Assembly: GCF_020360975.1 (NCBI RefSeq)
Contig: NW_025408672.1
Location: 2,294,001-2,358,000, forward strand
DNA from: Hirsutella rhossiliensis
Taxonomy: Eukaryota > Ascomycota > Sordariomycetes > Hypocreales > Ophiocordycipitaceae
DNA length: 64,000 nt
Reading direction: 5' to 3'
Made by a program: the position numbers and the translations under genes
Shown: piece by piece, positions 24,138 through 35,001 of the stretch
Numbering within the stretch: the first letter of the stretch is position 1
Layout of the letters: each line of letters begins with the position of its first letter
Notes under the pieces: generated by a model
Told to the model about the DNA's origin: nothing
What the model saw: only the letters and a program-made list of their open reading frames with translations
Databases searched by the model: none

Positions 24138-24142
24138 ATTAT

Positions 24143-24629
24143 TGTCGCGAAGCGTGGCCTGATTTCGCAGTTCTCGGAGATATCCCTTAGCACAAGGGAC
24201 CAAGGAAGCTGAAAAACACCTAGTGTGGAAGAAGGAAGAAGGAGCTGAAAAGAGGTGCAGAAAGGAGGGTGGGGGCATAAGGGGAAGCAGAAGTAGCGAT
24301 GGCTTCCTATAGAGGTGGCGAGAGATAAGACGGATGTGCCGGCAACGGCTGGAAAGGAGGGGAAAAACCGGCAAAAAGCTCGGTAGTCGAAAGGACATTA
24401 GTGGCTTCTTTAAGCAGGATCTTCTTTGTTAATTGAGATACTAGAAGGGTATAAAGAGGGGCGTTGGATAGAGGAAAGAAGGACAATCAAGAAAATACAA
24501 CAATCACTCCCCTACCTTTATTGCTGCCCCCGCAAGATTTAAACATCTCTGCCCTGCCTGTCCGACCCCTTACTTCTACTTTTACCTTCGTATATTTTAT
24601 ATGCACTTCTCGCAACTCTCTTCGCGAGA
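24143..24629 (+). repeat. Copia-A 5' LTR
   Basis: 487 bases, same length as its 3' partner. The upstream flank ATTAT at 24138-24142 is the target-site duplication. The LTR ends in GA rather than CA. Confidence 0.93.
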
Positions 24630-24777
24630 GTTATAAGCCCGGGAGGAATAGTATTCCTGTACCTTCCGGCTGCTATAAAAGGCACCTTTCTTGCATCCCT
24701 CGTAGCTTCCTTTTACCCCTCTTACTAGAAAAGCCGATTTTTAACCGACTTTTCTACCTTTCCCCGCAATAATAACG

Positions 24778-27700
24778 AAAATCGACTCCTCTGCCGTCCC
24801 TACGGTCCGTAAGACGATTCTTGTAGAGCCCTAAGATTAGGATAAGTAGGTAAAGGAGCTACGAGCTCGTGTGGACAGAACTATCCACAATTTGGTCTTC
24901 TCTGACAAGCAGGACCCTCTCGAGCCCCCTCTTCGTCCTAGGGCAACGGACTTTGCAGAAGGAGCTACCCTCTTCTCTAAGCTAACCTCTGCACAACAGA
25001 GAGCTTTTTCTGCTGCCTTAGGCGATTACGAGAGTCACCGAAAGGAATACCTCTACGAAACGAAGCTACTAACTGCTGCACGCACGGCGATAACGGAATC
25101 CGTTAGTGCCGCAAAGCTAATTACTCTTCGAGAGGAAGAGACTCCTAGGCAGTGGCTTTTAAAGCTCGAGACCTCGACAGCTCCCTCGAGGGGCTATATA
25201 ACTGACCGTATTAGGAAGACCTATACGGCCCACCTAGGAGCCTTTTCTGCTAGGAACCTGCTAGCTTCTTCGTGGCTAGCTAAGTGGGAAGAAATCCTCG
25301 AGGAAGCTAACTAATACTTCCTTATAGAAGCTCTTTCCGGCCAATGGCTACGGGATATATCTCTACTAATAAAGCCTATTAATGACGGTTACTCGACTAT
25401 CTTTCGAGAAGCTAGCCGGGAACTAGACGAAGAGGCTGCTAGAGTGCAACAATAAGCAGTCTTATTCCTTCGTGGCCAGCACTCGACCCAGACGGCTCGA
25501 CCTGCTGCCCCTGCAGCTGCTGTAGTCCCTGTTGCTACGGCTCCCGCTGCTGCTGCTGCGGCTGTTGCTCCTTCGGCTCCTCCTCCCTCGAGAGCCTCAA
25601 CGTCGTCGTTAACTGCAGCTGCGGCCCCGGCTCCGCCTCTTGCTCCGGGCCCGGCCCCGGTCCCGTTAGTCAGACCGGCCCGACTAGTCCCCCAATAGAC
25701 CTTTTAGTCCGTTAGTCGAAAAATCAGGGAACTAGTCGAAATCGAACCTCGTCAACATCAGCAACAAGGGGTAAAAAGGGGGGGTTTTCAAGCAGACCTT
25801 CCGGACCGGGACGAGGATTCCTCGAAGAGACAACGTACGAGAAGGAATCGACCTACCTGCCAAGCATACAATAAGCCCCATCGGCTGGAAGACTGCTGGC
25901 AGGTCTTCGAGGAAAACCGACCCGAAGGAGTTAACCCTTTAAAGAGGCTACGAGAAATAGTATAATAGTCTCTTAAGGAGGACCCCTCGTTGCAGAAGAA
26001 GATAGACGAGATTCGGGTTGCTAAGAAATAGCAACCAACGCCGCTGCCCTTATTCGAGCCGCAAATTCGAGGAAAAATCGTTGGTATAGCAAATCCGGCC
26101 TTCGTCTTCCCTACGGATCAGCAAGGCCAAGACCAACCGTTAGAACCCTCTAACTATCCCCTACGAAAATCAGCTATCCTTGACTCGGGTGCTTCCCTCG
26201 ATATATGCAATACACTCTCACGATTCCGGTCCTTTAAGAAGGCACGAAGGGAATATCTTATTGCCGGGGAATCAACCGTACGGATAGAGGGATATAGAAG
26301 GGTGAATTTTACGATGAAATTACCTAACGGATCTATACGAATTCTTCGAAGAAAAAGGGTAGCTTTTTGCCCTCGATTTTCAACGAGCCTGATTTCCTTC
26401 CGCCTTCTTCGAGAGGAAGGAATCTTCTAGGATACGACGTCTAAGCCTACGAGGCTAGTCTAGAAGAATTAGACCATCGGGCTTATCGAGGAAAAATTCG
26501 GTTAATTTATTCTCGAATTCCGACCTATCCCTAGGAAGGAACCTCTCGAGAAGTCAGCTTTCCATGCTAGGAGGAATAGGTCTACTATAAAGGACCCTCT
26601 TCTAGCAGCCTAAGGAGACGGCATTCTTTGGCACGCACGACTTAGTCACCCGGGCCCCCTAGCTTTGCATAAGCTAGGACAATAATAGGGCGTACGAATA
26701 AGGGGACTAAAGACCGTCGAATGCGAACACTGCGGCCAAGGAAAGACCAGGAGAAGAATTTCTAGACGAACGCCTTTACGGCCGGACCAGCCGTGTGAGG
26801 AAATTTAGGTCGATTAGACCGACGTCTCTAGGGATTAGGAAAGCTTCGTCAGGGTGATGTGTTTTATAGACGCTTTTTTAGGGATAGTTTTCCCCTATTT
26901 CTTACGGACCTACCTAAGTAAGCATAACTAGTCTGCCCTCCGGGACTTCGTTAACTAGATAAAATCCTACTTTAGCTACGAGGTAAAGAAGATACGGTCT
27001 AACGGAGAGCTATTTACGAAGGATATCTTAAATTAGCTTCGAAAAAGGGGCATTTTACCCCTCCCGTTAGCACCGAATACCTAGGCCTAGAACGGAGGGG
27101 CAGAAAGATTAGGGGGTGCTATGATAGAAAGGGCCCGTACGATGAGACTTGCTGCAAAGCTTCCACACGACCTTTAGAGGGAAGTCGTTGAGACCGCCTA
27201 TTACCTTCGGAACCGGACCCTAAGGGACCCTAGGGGACCAAGGGACTATAGGGACCTAGAGACCTTTTTTAAGACCTAAGGAATAGATTGGAAATCCCCC
27301 CTCGAGCTCTTTACGAAGAAAAGGGCCTCGCTAGCCCACCTTCGTGCCTACGGCTGTAAGGCATACGCAATAACTGCCGATGTATAGCTAAAAAGGAAGA
27401 AGAAAAGAAAGCTTAATCCTAGAGCCTTTATTAGTTACCTCGTTAGGTATAATTCTACGAATATCTTCCGGATCTAGATTCCTCTTCTACGGAAGGTTAT
27501 TTCGACTAGGGATGTGATTTTCGACGAATCTAGCTACTTCGACGGAAAGAGGGATCAACAGCCCCTCTTAGTCTTACAACGTTAGCTAATTTAGAAGATC
27601 TAAATCCCCCCTTCCTAATAGTCTTAAGAAGAGGTCCTAGACGAGGAAACGGAAGAAGAAACCGACGTCGAAGCAGTCGAGGATAACGCCGACTTCGAAG

Positions 27701-29725
27701 AAGAGGAAGCTGCTAGATTAGATAATCTAGACGAAGAAGGAGACTATAGGAAAGCGGTAGAGCTGGAATACGCCTACCTACGCCTCCTCCTACGTAAGAA
27801 GAAGATCTAGAAGCAGTTTTTTCAGTTAGTCTTCCCGTCTCGACCCTAAGGGGTGGGAAGGCACCTCTCTCGAAGGATTACCCGGCTGCCTTTTGTCCCT
27901 GCTTCGAGAAGCAAAGGAAGGTATAGGGCCCGATACGAAAGAAGACCAGTTTCTCCCCTATTTCGATCGTTTTTCCGACTTCTATCCCATGCCTATAGAA
28001 GACGGTTCCCACGGAGCGTTCACAGCAGGCCGGCTCTTTAAGCCACAGCTATCAGCAAGGAAGGTACACAAAAGAGACCTCCCGGACCCACCAGCAAACT
28101 AGAAGCAGCTAGAAAGACATCCTTTTAAAGACCAGTTTTTCCAGGCCTAGAAAGACCACCTAGCCTCACACGAAGAGATGGGGTCTTTCGAAGAGGTCCT
28201 TAAGGAAAAGGTAAGAGGAAAACAGGTCCTTGGCTGTAAGTGGGTCTTTATCTATAAGACTAATAAACACGGCTTCCTTTAAAAGTGCAAAGCCCGGCTA
28301 GTTGTCTATGGGAATTAATAGGAAAAAGGGGATCTTCCTACTAGGGCAACTACCCTAGTAGGGATGTCTTTTCGGACCCTTATGGCTATAGCAGCAGAAT
28401 TCGACCTCGAGCTCGAATAGATGGATGCAGTCAACGCCTTTGTTAACTGTCTACTCGAGGAAGAAGAAGAAGTTGTCTATATGCGCCTTCCACTAGGCTT
28501 CTAATAGCCAGGAAAGGTTCTACGGCTCAGGAAAGCTCTATACGGACTACGAAGATCACCCCTTCTTTAGCAACAGCATTTAATAGGTTCCCTCGAAGCC
28601 CTAGGCTTTAAGAAAGTCCCTTAGGAACCGTGTATAATGTAGAAGGGTAAAATCACGGTCTTCTTCTACGTCGACGATATTATCTAGGCCTACCCGAAAG
28701 AGGAAGAAGCAACTGCTAGGGAGGCTATAAAAGGCCTACAACAAAGGTATAAGATGACTAGGCTAGGGGAGCTAAAGTGGTTCCTAGGGATACGAATCCT
28801 TAGGAATAGGTCCTAACGGACTATCTAGCTTACCTAGGACGCCTATATTAATAAGGTCGCTTATAAATTCCTCCCTAATTCCCTCGATAAGAAGCTTCCC
28901 TCTACGCTAATATTAGACGAAGAGCTTTTGCCTAATCCGTCCTTTTAAGCTAGGGAGCAAGAGAAACACCAATACTAATAGAAGGTGGGCTCCCTGCTTT
29001 TTTTAGCTATTTCTACTAGACCGGATATCTCTTTTACGGTCTCCCGGCTAGCTAGGCATAACTAGAATCCTAGCCCTAGGCATTAAGAAGCGGCAGACAG
29101 AGCAATCCTTTATCTCTATTCAACGAGATTATATAGTCTGCGCCTAGGAGGGCAGGAAAGGAAGAAATTAGCTGCCGAAATCTTCCTCTATTCGAGCGAT
29201 TCGTCCTTTGCGGACAATTCCTTAGACAGAAAGAGCTCACAGGGGTATATTATGTCCCTTTTTAGAGGAACCATTGCTTAGAGAGCTTCGAAGCAGGCTA
29301 CCGTTACGACTTCTAGTACGGAGGCAGAGCTACTAGCTCTTTTAGAAGCGTCAAAAGAAGCGATTTTCCTTAGCCGGCTACTAATATCGTTACGACTATA
29401 AATTCCGTCCCCGTTAGCTATAGAATGCGATAACACGCAGACTATACGAATTCTTACGGAGGAAAATAGCAAGCTGTCGACCCGGCTACGGCATATCGAT
29501 ATCTACTAGCATTGGTTACGCTAAGAGGTCTAAAGGGGACTTATTTCCGTCCGTTAGGTTCTAACGGCATCAATAAAAGCCGACGGTCTTACGAAGCCCC
29601 TGCCGAAGCAGAAGCTAGCTGTTTTTTTATAGCAAATTGGGCTAGAAGACGTTCGAGAGAAGCTGTCCTTAGAGGCCCGCCTTGAGAGTCTACGAGAGGA
29701 GCTAATGGCCCGTACGAGAAGGTGA
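24778..29725 (+). pseudogene. Copia-A gag-pol polyprotein, RIP-mutated
   Basis: Domains run gag, knuckle, protease, integrase, RT, RNase H. Gag runs from about 24780, with intact stretch 24871-25314. The zinc knuckle near 25857 reads C-x2-Y-x3-H-x4-C, its second Cys changed to Tyr. Protease has ILDSGASLDICN at 26176. Integrase has WHARLSHPG near 26630, CEHCGQGK near 26722 and NGGAERLGGAMIERAR near 27090. RT has KALYGLRRSP near 28530 and an intact YVDDII at 28667-28684. RNase H has SSDSSFADNSLDRKSSQGY near 29195 and TTSSTEAELLALL near 29310. Stops are almost all TAG/TAA at Gln or Trp sites. The 5' and 3' parts are in different frames, with the shift at about 27850-27910. The last codon is TGA at 29723-29725. 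The usual start ATG near 24778 is not preserved. Confidence 0.9.
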
Positions 29726-29982
29726 CGTCTGCAGCCGAAGAAAAGGAAGAGGTTTTTCCCTTTAGAGGGCCCCCTATTTTAATTGGGTTTTCCCCTTTCT
29801 TATAGGACTTTCCCTCTTTAGGCCCCTTTTCCTTAAGTAGGTCTAAAGAGCCTAGGGACCAAAGGGCCCCTGCTTTCCTCGAGTAAAGGAGAAGTGCAGA
29901 GCTAAGAACCTCCTCTATACGCTTACCAGCCCGAAGCCGTATTAGCTATGCCCTTAAGGGGCAGGCCATAGCTAAGGGGGTG

Positions 29983-30469
29983 TGTCGCGAAGCGTGGCCT
30001 AATTTCGCAGTTCTCGGAGATATCCCTTGGCACGAGGGACCAAGGAAGCTAAAAAACACCTAGTGTGGAAGAAGGAAGAAGGAGCTAAAAAGAGGTGCAG
30101 AAAGGAGGGTAGGGGCATAAGGGGAAGCAGAAGTGGCGATGGCTTCCTATGGAGGTGGCGAGAGATAAGACGGATGTGCCGGCAACGGCTAGAAAGGAGG
30201 GGAAAAACCGGCAAAAAGCTCGGTAGTCGAAAGGACATTAGTGGCTTCTTTAAGCAGGATCTTCTTTGTTAATTGAGATACTAGAAGGGTATAAAGAGGG
30301 GCGTTGGATAGAGGAAAGAAGGACAATTAAGGAAATACAACAATCACTCCCCTACCTTTATTGCTACCCCCGCAAGATTCAAACATCTCTGCCCTGCCTG
30401 TCCGACCCCTTACTTCTACTTTTACCTTCGTACATTTTATATGCACTTCTCGTAACTCTCTTCGCGAGA
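29983..30469 (+). repeat. Copia-A 3' LTR
   Basis: 487 bases, TGTCGCGAAG...CTTCGCGAGA, followed by TSD ATTAT at 30470-30474. Confidence 0.93.
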
Positions 30470-30474
30470 ATTAT

Positions 30475-31815
30475 AAGATACTATTAAATCTAGATTAAAT
30501 AGTTCGCTATCTTAGTAAAACCCCTTATAGACCTATTAAAGAAAGAAGTCTACTAAGAGTAAGGAGATAAATAAGTAAACGTAATAGCTACCCTTAAGGA
30601 AGCTATTACTAATCTAGTCTTTTTAGTATCCCTTAACGTTAGCCTAGGAAGAGGAGATATTATTTTAATATATAATACTAGTTTACTTAGCTAAGGAGTA
30701 GTCTTAATATAAATAGTTAATAAAAAGAGGCGCTTTATAAGGTTCGAAAGTAAAATATAGTTATTAGTAGAAACTAAATATAAGATAATAAAAAGGGAGT
30801 ATAAAGCTATATTAAGTATACTTAAGAGACTAAGAATATACCTATATAGCGTATATTTTATCTTAGAAACTAATATATAGGTCTTAGTTTATTACTTAAA
30901 AGGTGCCCTTAAAGACGTTCTTAAAGCTATAGTAACTTACTAGATAAGCTATATTTTCCTCTTTAACTTTACTATATAATACGTCGAAGGTAAGAAGAGT
31001 AGTATAGCTAATAGACTCTTAAGAAAGACTAAAGGACCTTTTAATATATTAGATAGGGAAATAAAAAACAATATTAAAGAATTTATAAACCTTTACTTAA
31101 ATATAGTATAAGAGACTAAGCTATAAAGGGACTATATAAAGGAATTAAGGATAGTTATAGACTTCCTTTAAACGTTAAAACGGCTAAAGGGCCTTTTTAA
31201 ATAAGACTATAGGAAGCTACGCCTAAAAAGCTTAAATTTCTACGTTAAAGATTAAAAGCTTTAGCGACTCCCTAAGAAAAAAGAAAGGAGACCTATATTA
31301 GTTATAAACGACCTAAAAGAACGGAAAGGGATTATTATAAAGTACTATATATAAATAGAATATAAAGGATAATAAGTTATATATACGTTTATAAAGAATA
31401 GGTATTAATAGGCTAGCCTTTAAAATAGTATTTATAGTATAATCTCTTCTTATAAAGAATACTAATACTTTATAGCTAAGAGACCCTAGGAAGTTATAAC
31501 TATAACCGCGCCTAGCTACCTTATAAGTAATATTTACTTTAATAACTAGTATATACTATTTAATTATAAGTATTTATACCTTATAAAAGTATAAAACGAC
31601 CTTATTAAATAAGTAAAAGTAACCTTAGTTAAAGAAATTACTATAGGAGCTATAACTAAATTTATACTCTTTATTATTTATAAGTATAGCGTAATACTAT
31701 ATACTATAATTAATAGAAGACCTAAAATAAAGAAAGACTTTAAGTATATCTTAAAGGATATAAGTATTAAAGTTATTTAAACTTTAATATATAATTTAAA
31801 AGTAAACGTAGTAGT
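30475..31815 (+). pseudogene. Gypsy-1 RNase H and integrase core
   Basis: Continuation of the RT frame from 24137. RNase H shows RFESKI near 30748, ETKYKIIKREYKAILS and LRIYLYSVYFILET, the standard text of fungal Gypsy elements. Integrase follows, with VKEITIGAITKFI and IINRRPK near 31690-31720. In relatives this is IVIDGGPE, so the second catalytic Asp is changed to Asn. The frame is cut at 31820 by a reverse solo LTR. Confidence 0.75.
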
Positions 31816-31820
31816 AAAAT

Positions 31821-32278
31821 TCTCGCGAAGAAAGATATAAGAAGTATATATAAAATGTATAAAGGTAAAAGTAGAAGTAAGGGGTCGGATAGGTAGGGCA
31901 GAGATATTTAAATCTTATAGGGGCAGCAATTATAGTAGGGGAGTAATTATTATATTGCCTTAATTATCCTTCTTTCCTCTATCTAACGCCCCCTTTTATA
32001 CCTATCTAGCACCTTAATTAATAAAGAAGATCCTACTTAAAGAAGCTACTAATATCCTTTTAACTACTAAGCCTTTTACCGGTTTTCCCTTCCTTTTTAG
32101 CCGTTACCGGCTTATCCTTCTCTTACTACTTATACTTCCCCTTATACTCCTACCCTCCTTCCTATACCTCTTTTTAGCTCCTTCTTCCTTCTTTTATACC
32201 GGGTGTTTTTAGCTTCCTTAGTCCCTCTTACTAACGGATATCTCCGAGAACTACGAAATTAGGCTACGCTTCGCGATA
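31821..32278 (-). repeat. Reverse solo LTR of the Copia-A family with TSD AAAAT
   Basis: 458 bases from TCTCGCGAAG to CTTCGCGATA, about 28 bases shorter than the full LTR through an internal deletion. It is flanked by perfect AAAAT at 31816-31820 and 32279-32283. It interrupts the integrase of Gypsy-1. Confidence 0.92.
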
Positions 32279-32283
32279 AAAAT

Positions 32284-32900
32284 AAAAGTAATAAAGGTTA
32301 ATAATAGTACTTATAAAAATAGTAAAGAAAAAGGGTAAGTAGATTAAATACCTTTACTAAGTAATCTTTATAGACTAAATAATAGTTAAAAAGTCTTATA
32401 GAATATTAGCTTTCTACTTACTATATAGATAGGAACTAGTACTACGTCTTAAGGTAGAAAACTTAACTTAGCGACTAATTAACTAAGATAAAGTAAAGAT
32501 AAGAGAAGAATTATTTAAAGTATAAGTATAAGTTTTAAAAAAGAAAGAAAAAAATTTAAAAGAAGCTAAGAAAAGAGTAATAAGATATTAGAATTAATTA
32601 ATAAAGAGGATAAATAAAGCTAATAAGTATATAATAAGAAAAGAAAGCCTATAACTTAAAGACCTTATCTTACTATTTAATATAAGATAATTAAATAATC
32701 TAAGGAGGTAAGCTAAGTATTAAATAAGGTAGAATAGTCCCTTTTAAGTAGTATCGCGCTTAGAGTAGTTTAGGGTATATAGGATTAAGACTTTAAATAG
32801 AATTATACTTAATAAGATAATCTTAAGAGAGTATTTAAAGAAGTTTAAAAAGAATAAGGAGGGTTAGTAGTACTTTACTAAGGATAACTAGTTACTATAA
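32284..32900 (+). pseudogene. Gypsy-1 integrase C-terminal region
   Basis: The integrase frame resumes after the solo LTR. It carries a Lys/Arg-rich helix (ELFKVQVQVLKRRERNLKEA near 32505), KANKYIIRKE and LKDLILLFN, and a segment resembling the Gypsy C-terminal fold that reads AKLxxRWxGPFRV in relatives (here RQAKYQIRQNSPFQVV). The end is approximate. It would bind DNA during integration. Confidence 0.6.
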
Positions 32901-33935
32901 GATAAGATTACTCTTAATAAGAAGAGGAAGGAGGAAATAATAAATAAAGTAAATAATTTACTACTCTTACTAAGTAAAGAAGCCTTAGATTAAATAGTAC
33001 TATAGTTATAATAACTCCTTAATAAACCTTAAAAGGATTAAAGCTAAGAAAAGGAAGAAGAGTAACTATAAATACCTAAGAAAGGCCTAAGGTATATAAT
33101 TAAGGTTTAGCTACTATAACTTAGTAAAGTAAAAAAGGATCTTTATATAAAAGCCTTAAAGATACTAATTTAATAAGAAAAGGAAGAAGTAAAAAAGAGC
33201 TAGGAAGGAAAAGGTAGTAAAGATAAAAATCTATAACTATTATAAAAAGTATACTAAAACCTAACTAGTAACTAAGGCACCGTCTAACTATTTAATTAAA
33301 GGACGACTATAGTAGCTAAGATATTTATAAGCGCTCTACTTACTACCTTATCTTTTTAAATTTTCTACTTAAAGCTCCCTAAGTAAATAAAGATAATATT
33401 TCCTACCTTTCCTTAATAATAACCTATTCTTTACTACCTTAAAAGATAAATTAAGATATAATTAAATAATAAAGTAAGAAAATAAATATTCTTACTACTT
33501 ACTTTTTTTAAAAATAAGACTTTTTACTTTATAAATAAGGATATTTATTCTTTATTATAAAAGAGGAGACTTACTATAGCGAAAATAAACGCGCTTATAA
33601 AATAAATTTTAATATATTTTTAACTTACTAGATTAAATATATATAACCTTATAAGAAAAACTTTTACTATTAAAGATAATAACTAAATAAAGCTACTTAC
33701 TTTTAATAAACTTATTATAGATTACTATAAAGCGAACTTAAAGACTATTTAATTATTACTTAAAAGAGAGCTTATTAAACCTATATAATCTCTTTTTAAG
33801 AGAAATAAGTCTAAGGTTAATTTCCTCTCTTTCTTTTAAATCCTTAGTAGGACTAAAAGGATTAATAATATTATAAAGAAAATAAAGGGCGGTCTTATTA
33901 CTAATATATATATTATAAAATTTATTAGTCTTAAG
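32901..33935 (+). other. Gypsy-1 sequence 3' of integrase, unassigned
   Basis: RIP-mutated sequence rich in A with Lys-rich frames, for example around 33160-33260. No domain is recognised. It is continuous with 50408-54104 once Gypsy-2 is removed (TSD GTTAG). Confidence 0.45.
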
Positions 33936-33940
33936 GTTAG

Positions 33941-34626
33941 TATTATATACTAGTCCCTCGGTATAAGGCTAGTACGTTAACCTTACCGTCTACCTAGATC
34001 CGGTATAGGTCTAATAGGTAATTAAACGGACTAGCTACCGTATATAATTAAACGTATTATATAGACTAGCTACTATACGTTATTATACGTATTAAATACG
34101 GACTAGCTACTAGTCTTATAAGTTAAAGTAAGAGTAGTAATAACTATCTATATTCTTCTCTACCTACTTAAGATCTAGCGGGTTCTCTATCTTCTATATA
34201 TACTATAGCGAGCGTAGGACCTTACTTAGGGCTTTAACTAAGTAATATCTTAACCTTATAATCGTACGACGGTAGTATAGTATATTAGCGGCATTTCCTA
34301 GTATTTTCCCTAGGTAAGCATAGGTATTTCTCTATAATTTCCCCGCTATATCCTTATAATAACTTCTTAGGGAAATATTAGTATAATCCCTAAGGAACTA
34401 TTATTACTTAGGAAATCATAGTATATTTCCTATATAATATATCCCTAAGGGAAATCTCTATAAAATATCTATATAATCCGCTTAGTTATCGTTTCTAGGA
34501 TTTCCGGGTAATTTCCTAGAGTTTGCCTAGTAGCTTCTAAGTTCCTTCTTCCGCGGGGAGCCTTAAGAAAGAAGGCCGATATCGTTATAGGTACCTAGAT
34601 TATCGACCGTAGGGTATCCTATAATA
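33941..34626 (-). repeat. Gypsy-2 3' LTR
   Basis: 686 bases, equal to the right copy. It contains a block of alternating GGGAAAT-like motifs near 34370-34460 shared with the partner. Confidence 0.92.
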
Positions 34627-34789
34627 AATACCTAGGGTAAAAGAATTAACCGACGTCCTTATCGGTCTCCCGCGGTATTTAAGCGGGAGTTACGCTAACG
34701 GGGAATTATAATAGAGTTACGTAGATTTCTAAGGTTAGTATAAGGAATAACTTATCTTTTATCTAGAACGTAACCTAGTGCGACTAATA

Positions 34790-35001
34790 CTAGGGGCGCG
34801 AGGCGGCTAAGCTAGGAGTAAAATACTACTTAGACTAGGGGCGCTAGGTAGCTAAACCGGGGCAATAAACAAGTAGAGCTAGGGGCGTAGTATAGCTAAG
34901 CTAGGGAAAACTAATTATAACTAGGGGCGCTTTATAGCTAAGCCGGTAATAAAACGAATAGGGCTAGGGATACTACGAGGCTAACCCGGTAACCGACCGT
35001 C
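34790..35001. repeat. Five imperfect tandem repeats of 42-45 bp in the Gypsy-2 3' region
   Basis: Units begin at 34790, 34835, 34879, 34921 and 34964. Each starts CTAGGGGCGC or a close variant and ends near AGCTAAGCCGGG. They lie between the stop of the accessory frame and the 3' LTR. No function is known; in retrotransposons such arrays can be structured 3' untranslated RNA. Confidence 0.75.

Larger units (their letters stand above)
24143..30469 (+). mobile_element. Copia-A, full-length Ty1/Copia retrotransposon, mildly RIP-mutated
   Basis: Two 487-base LTRs (24143-24629 and 29983-30469) enclose one polyprotein frame. The TSD is ATTAT (24138-24142 and 30470-30474). LTR ends TGTCGCGAAG...CTTCGCGAGA form a nine-of-ten inverted repeat. 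LTR differences are transitions, for example CCTGATTT against CCTAATTT. The polypurine tract is GCTAAGGGGGTG before the 3' LTR. It is the best preserved of the family here and inserted in the RT of Gypsy-1. Confidence 0.95.

Noticed and set aside
24871..25314. Start of Copia-A gag at 24871 (GTG)
   Set aside because: The coding text continues upstream in the same frame through RIP stops to about 24778, so 24871 is only the first codon after a TAG.
27853..28102. Two separate small genes at 27853-28041 and 27893-28102
   Set aside because: They are the two overlapping frames of the Copia-A polyprotein around its frameshift.
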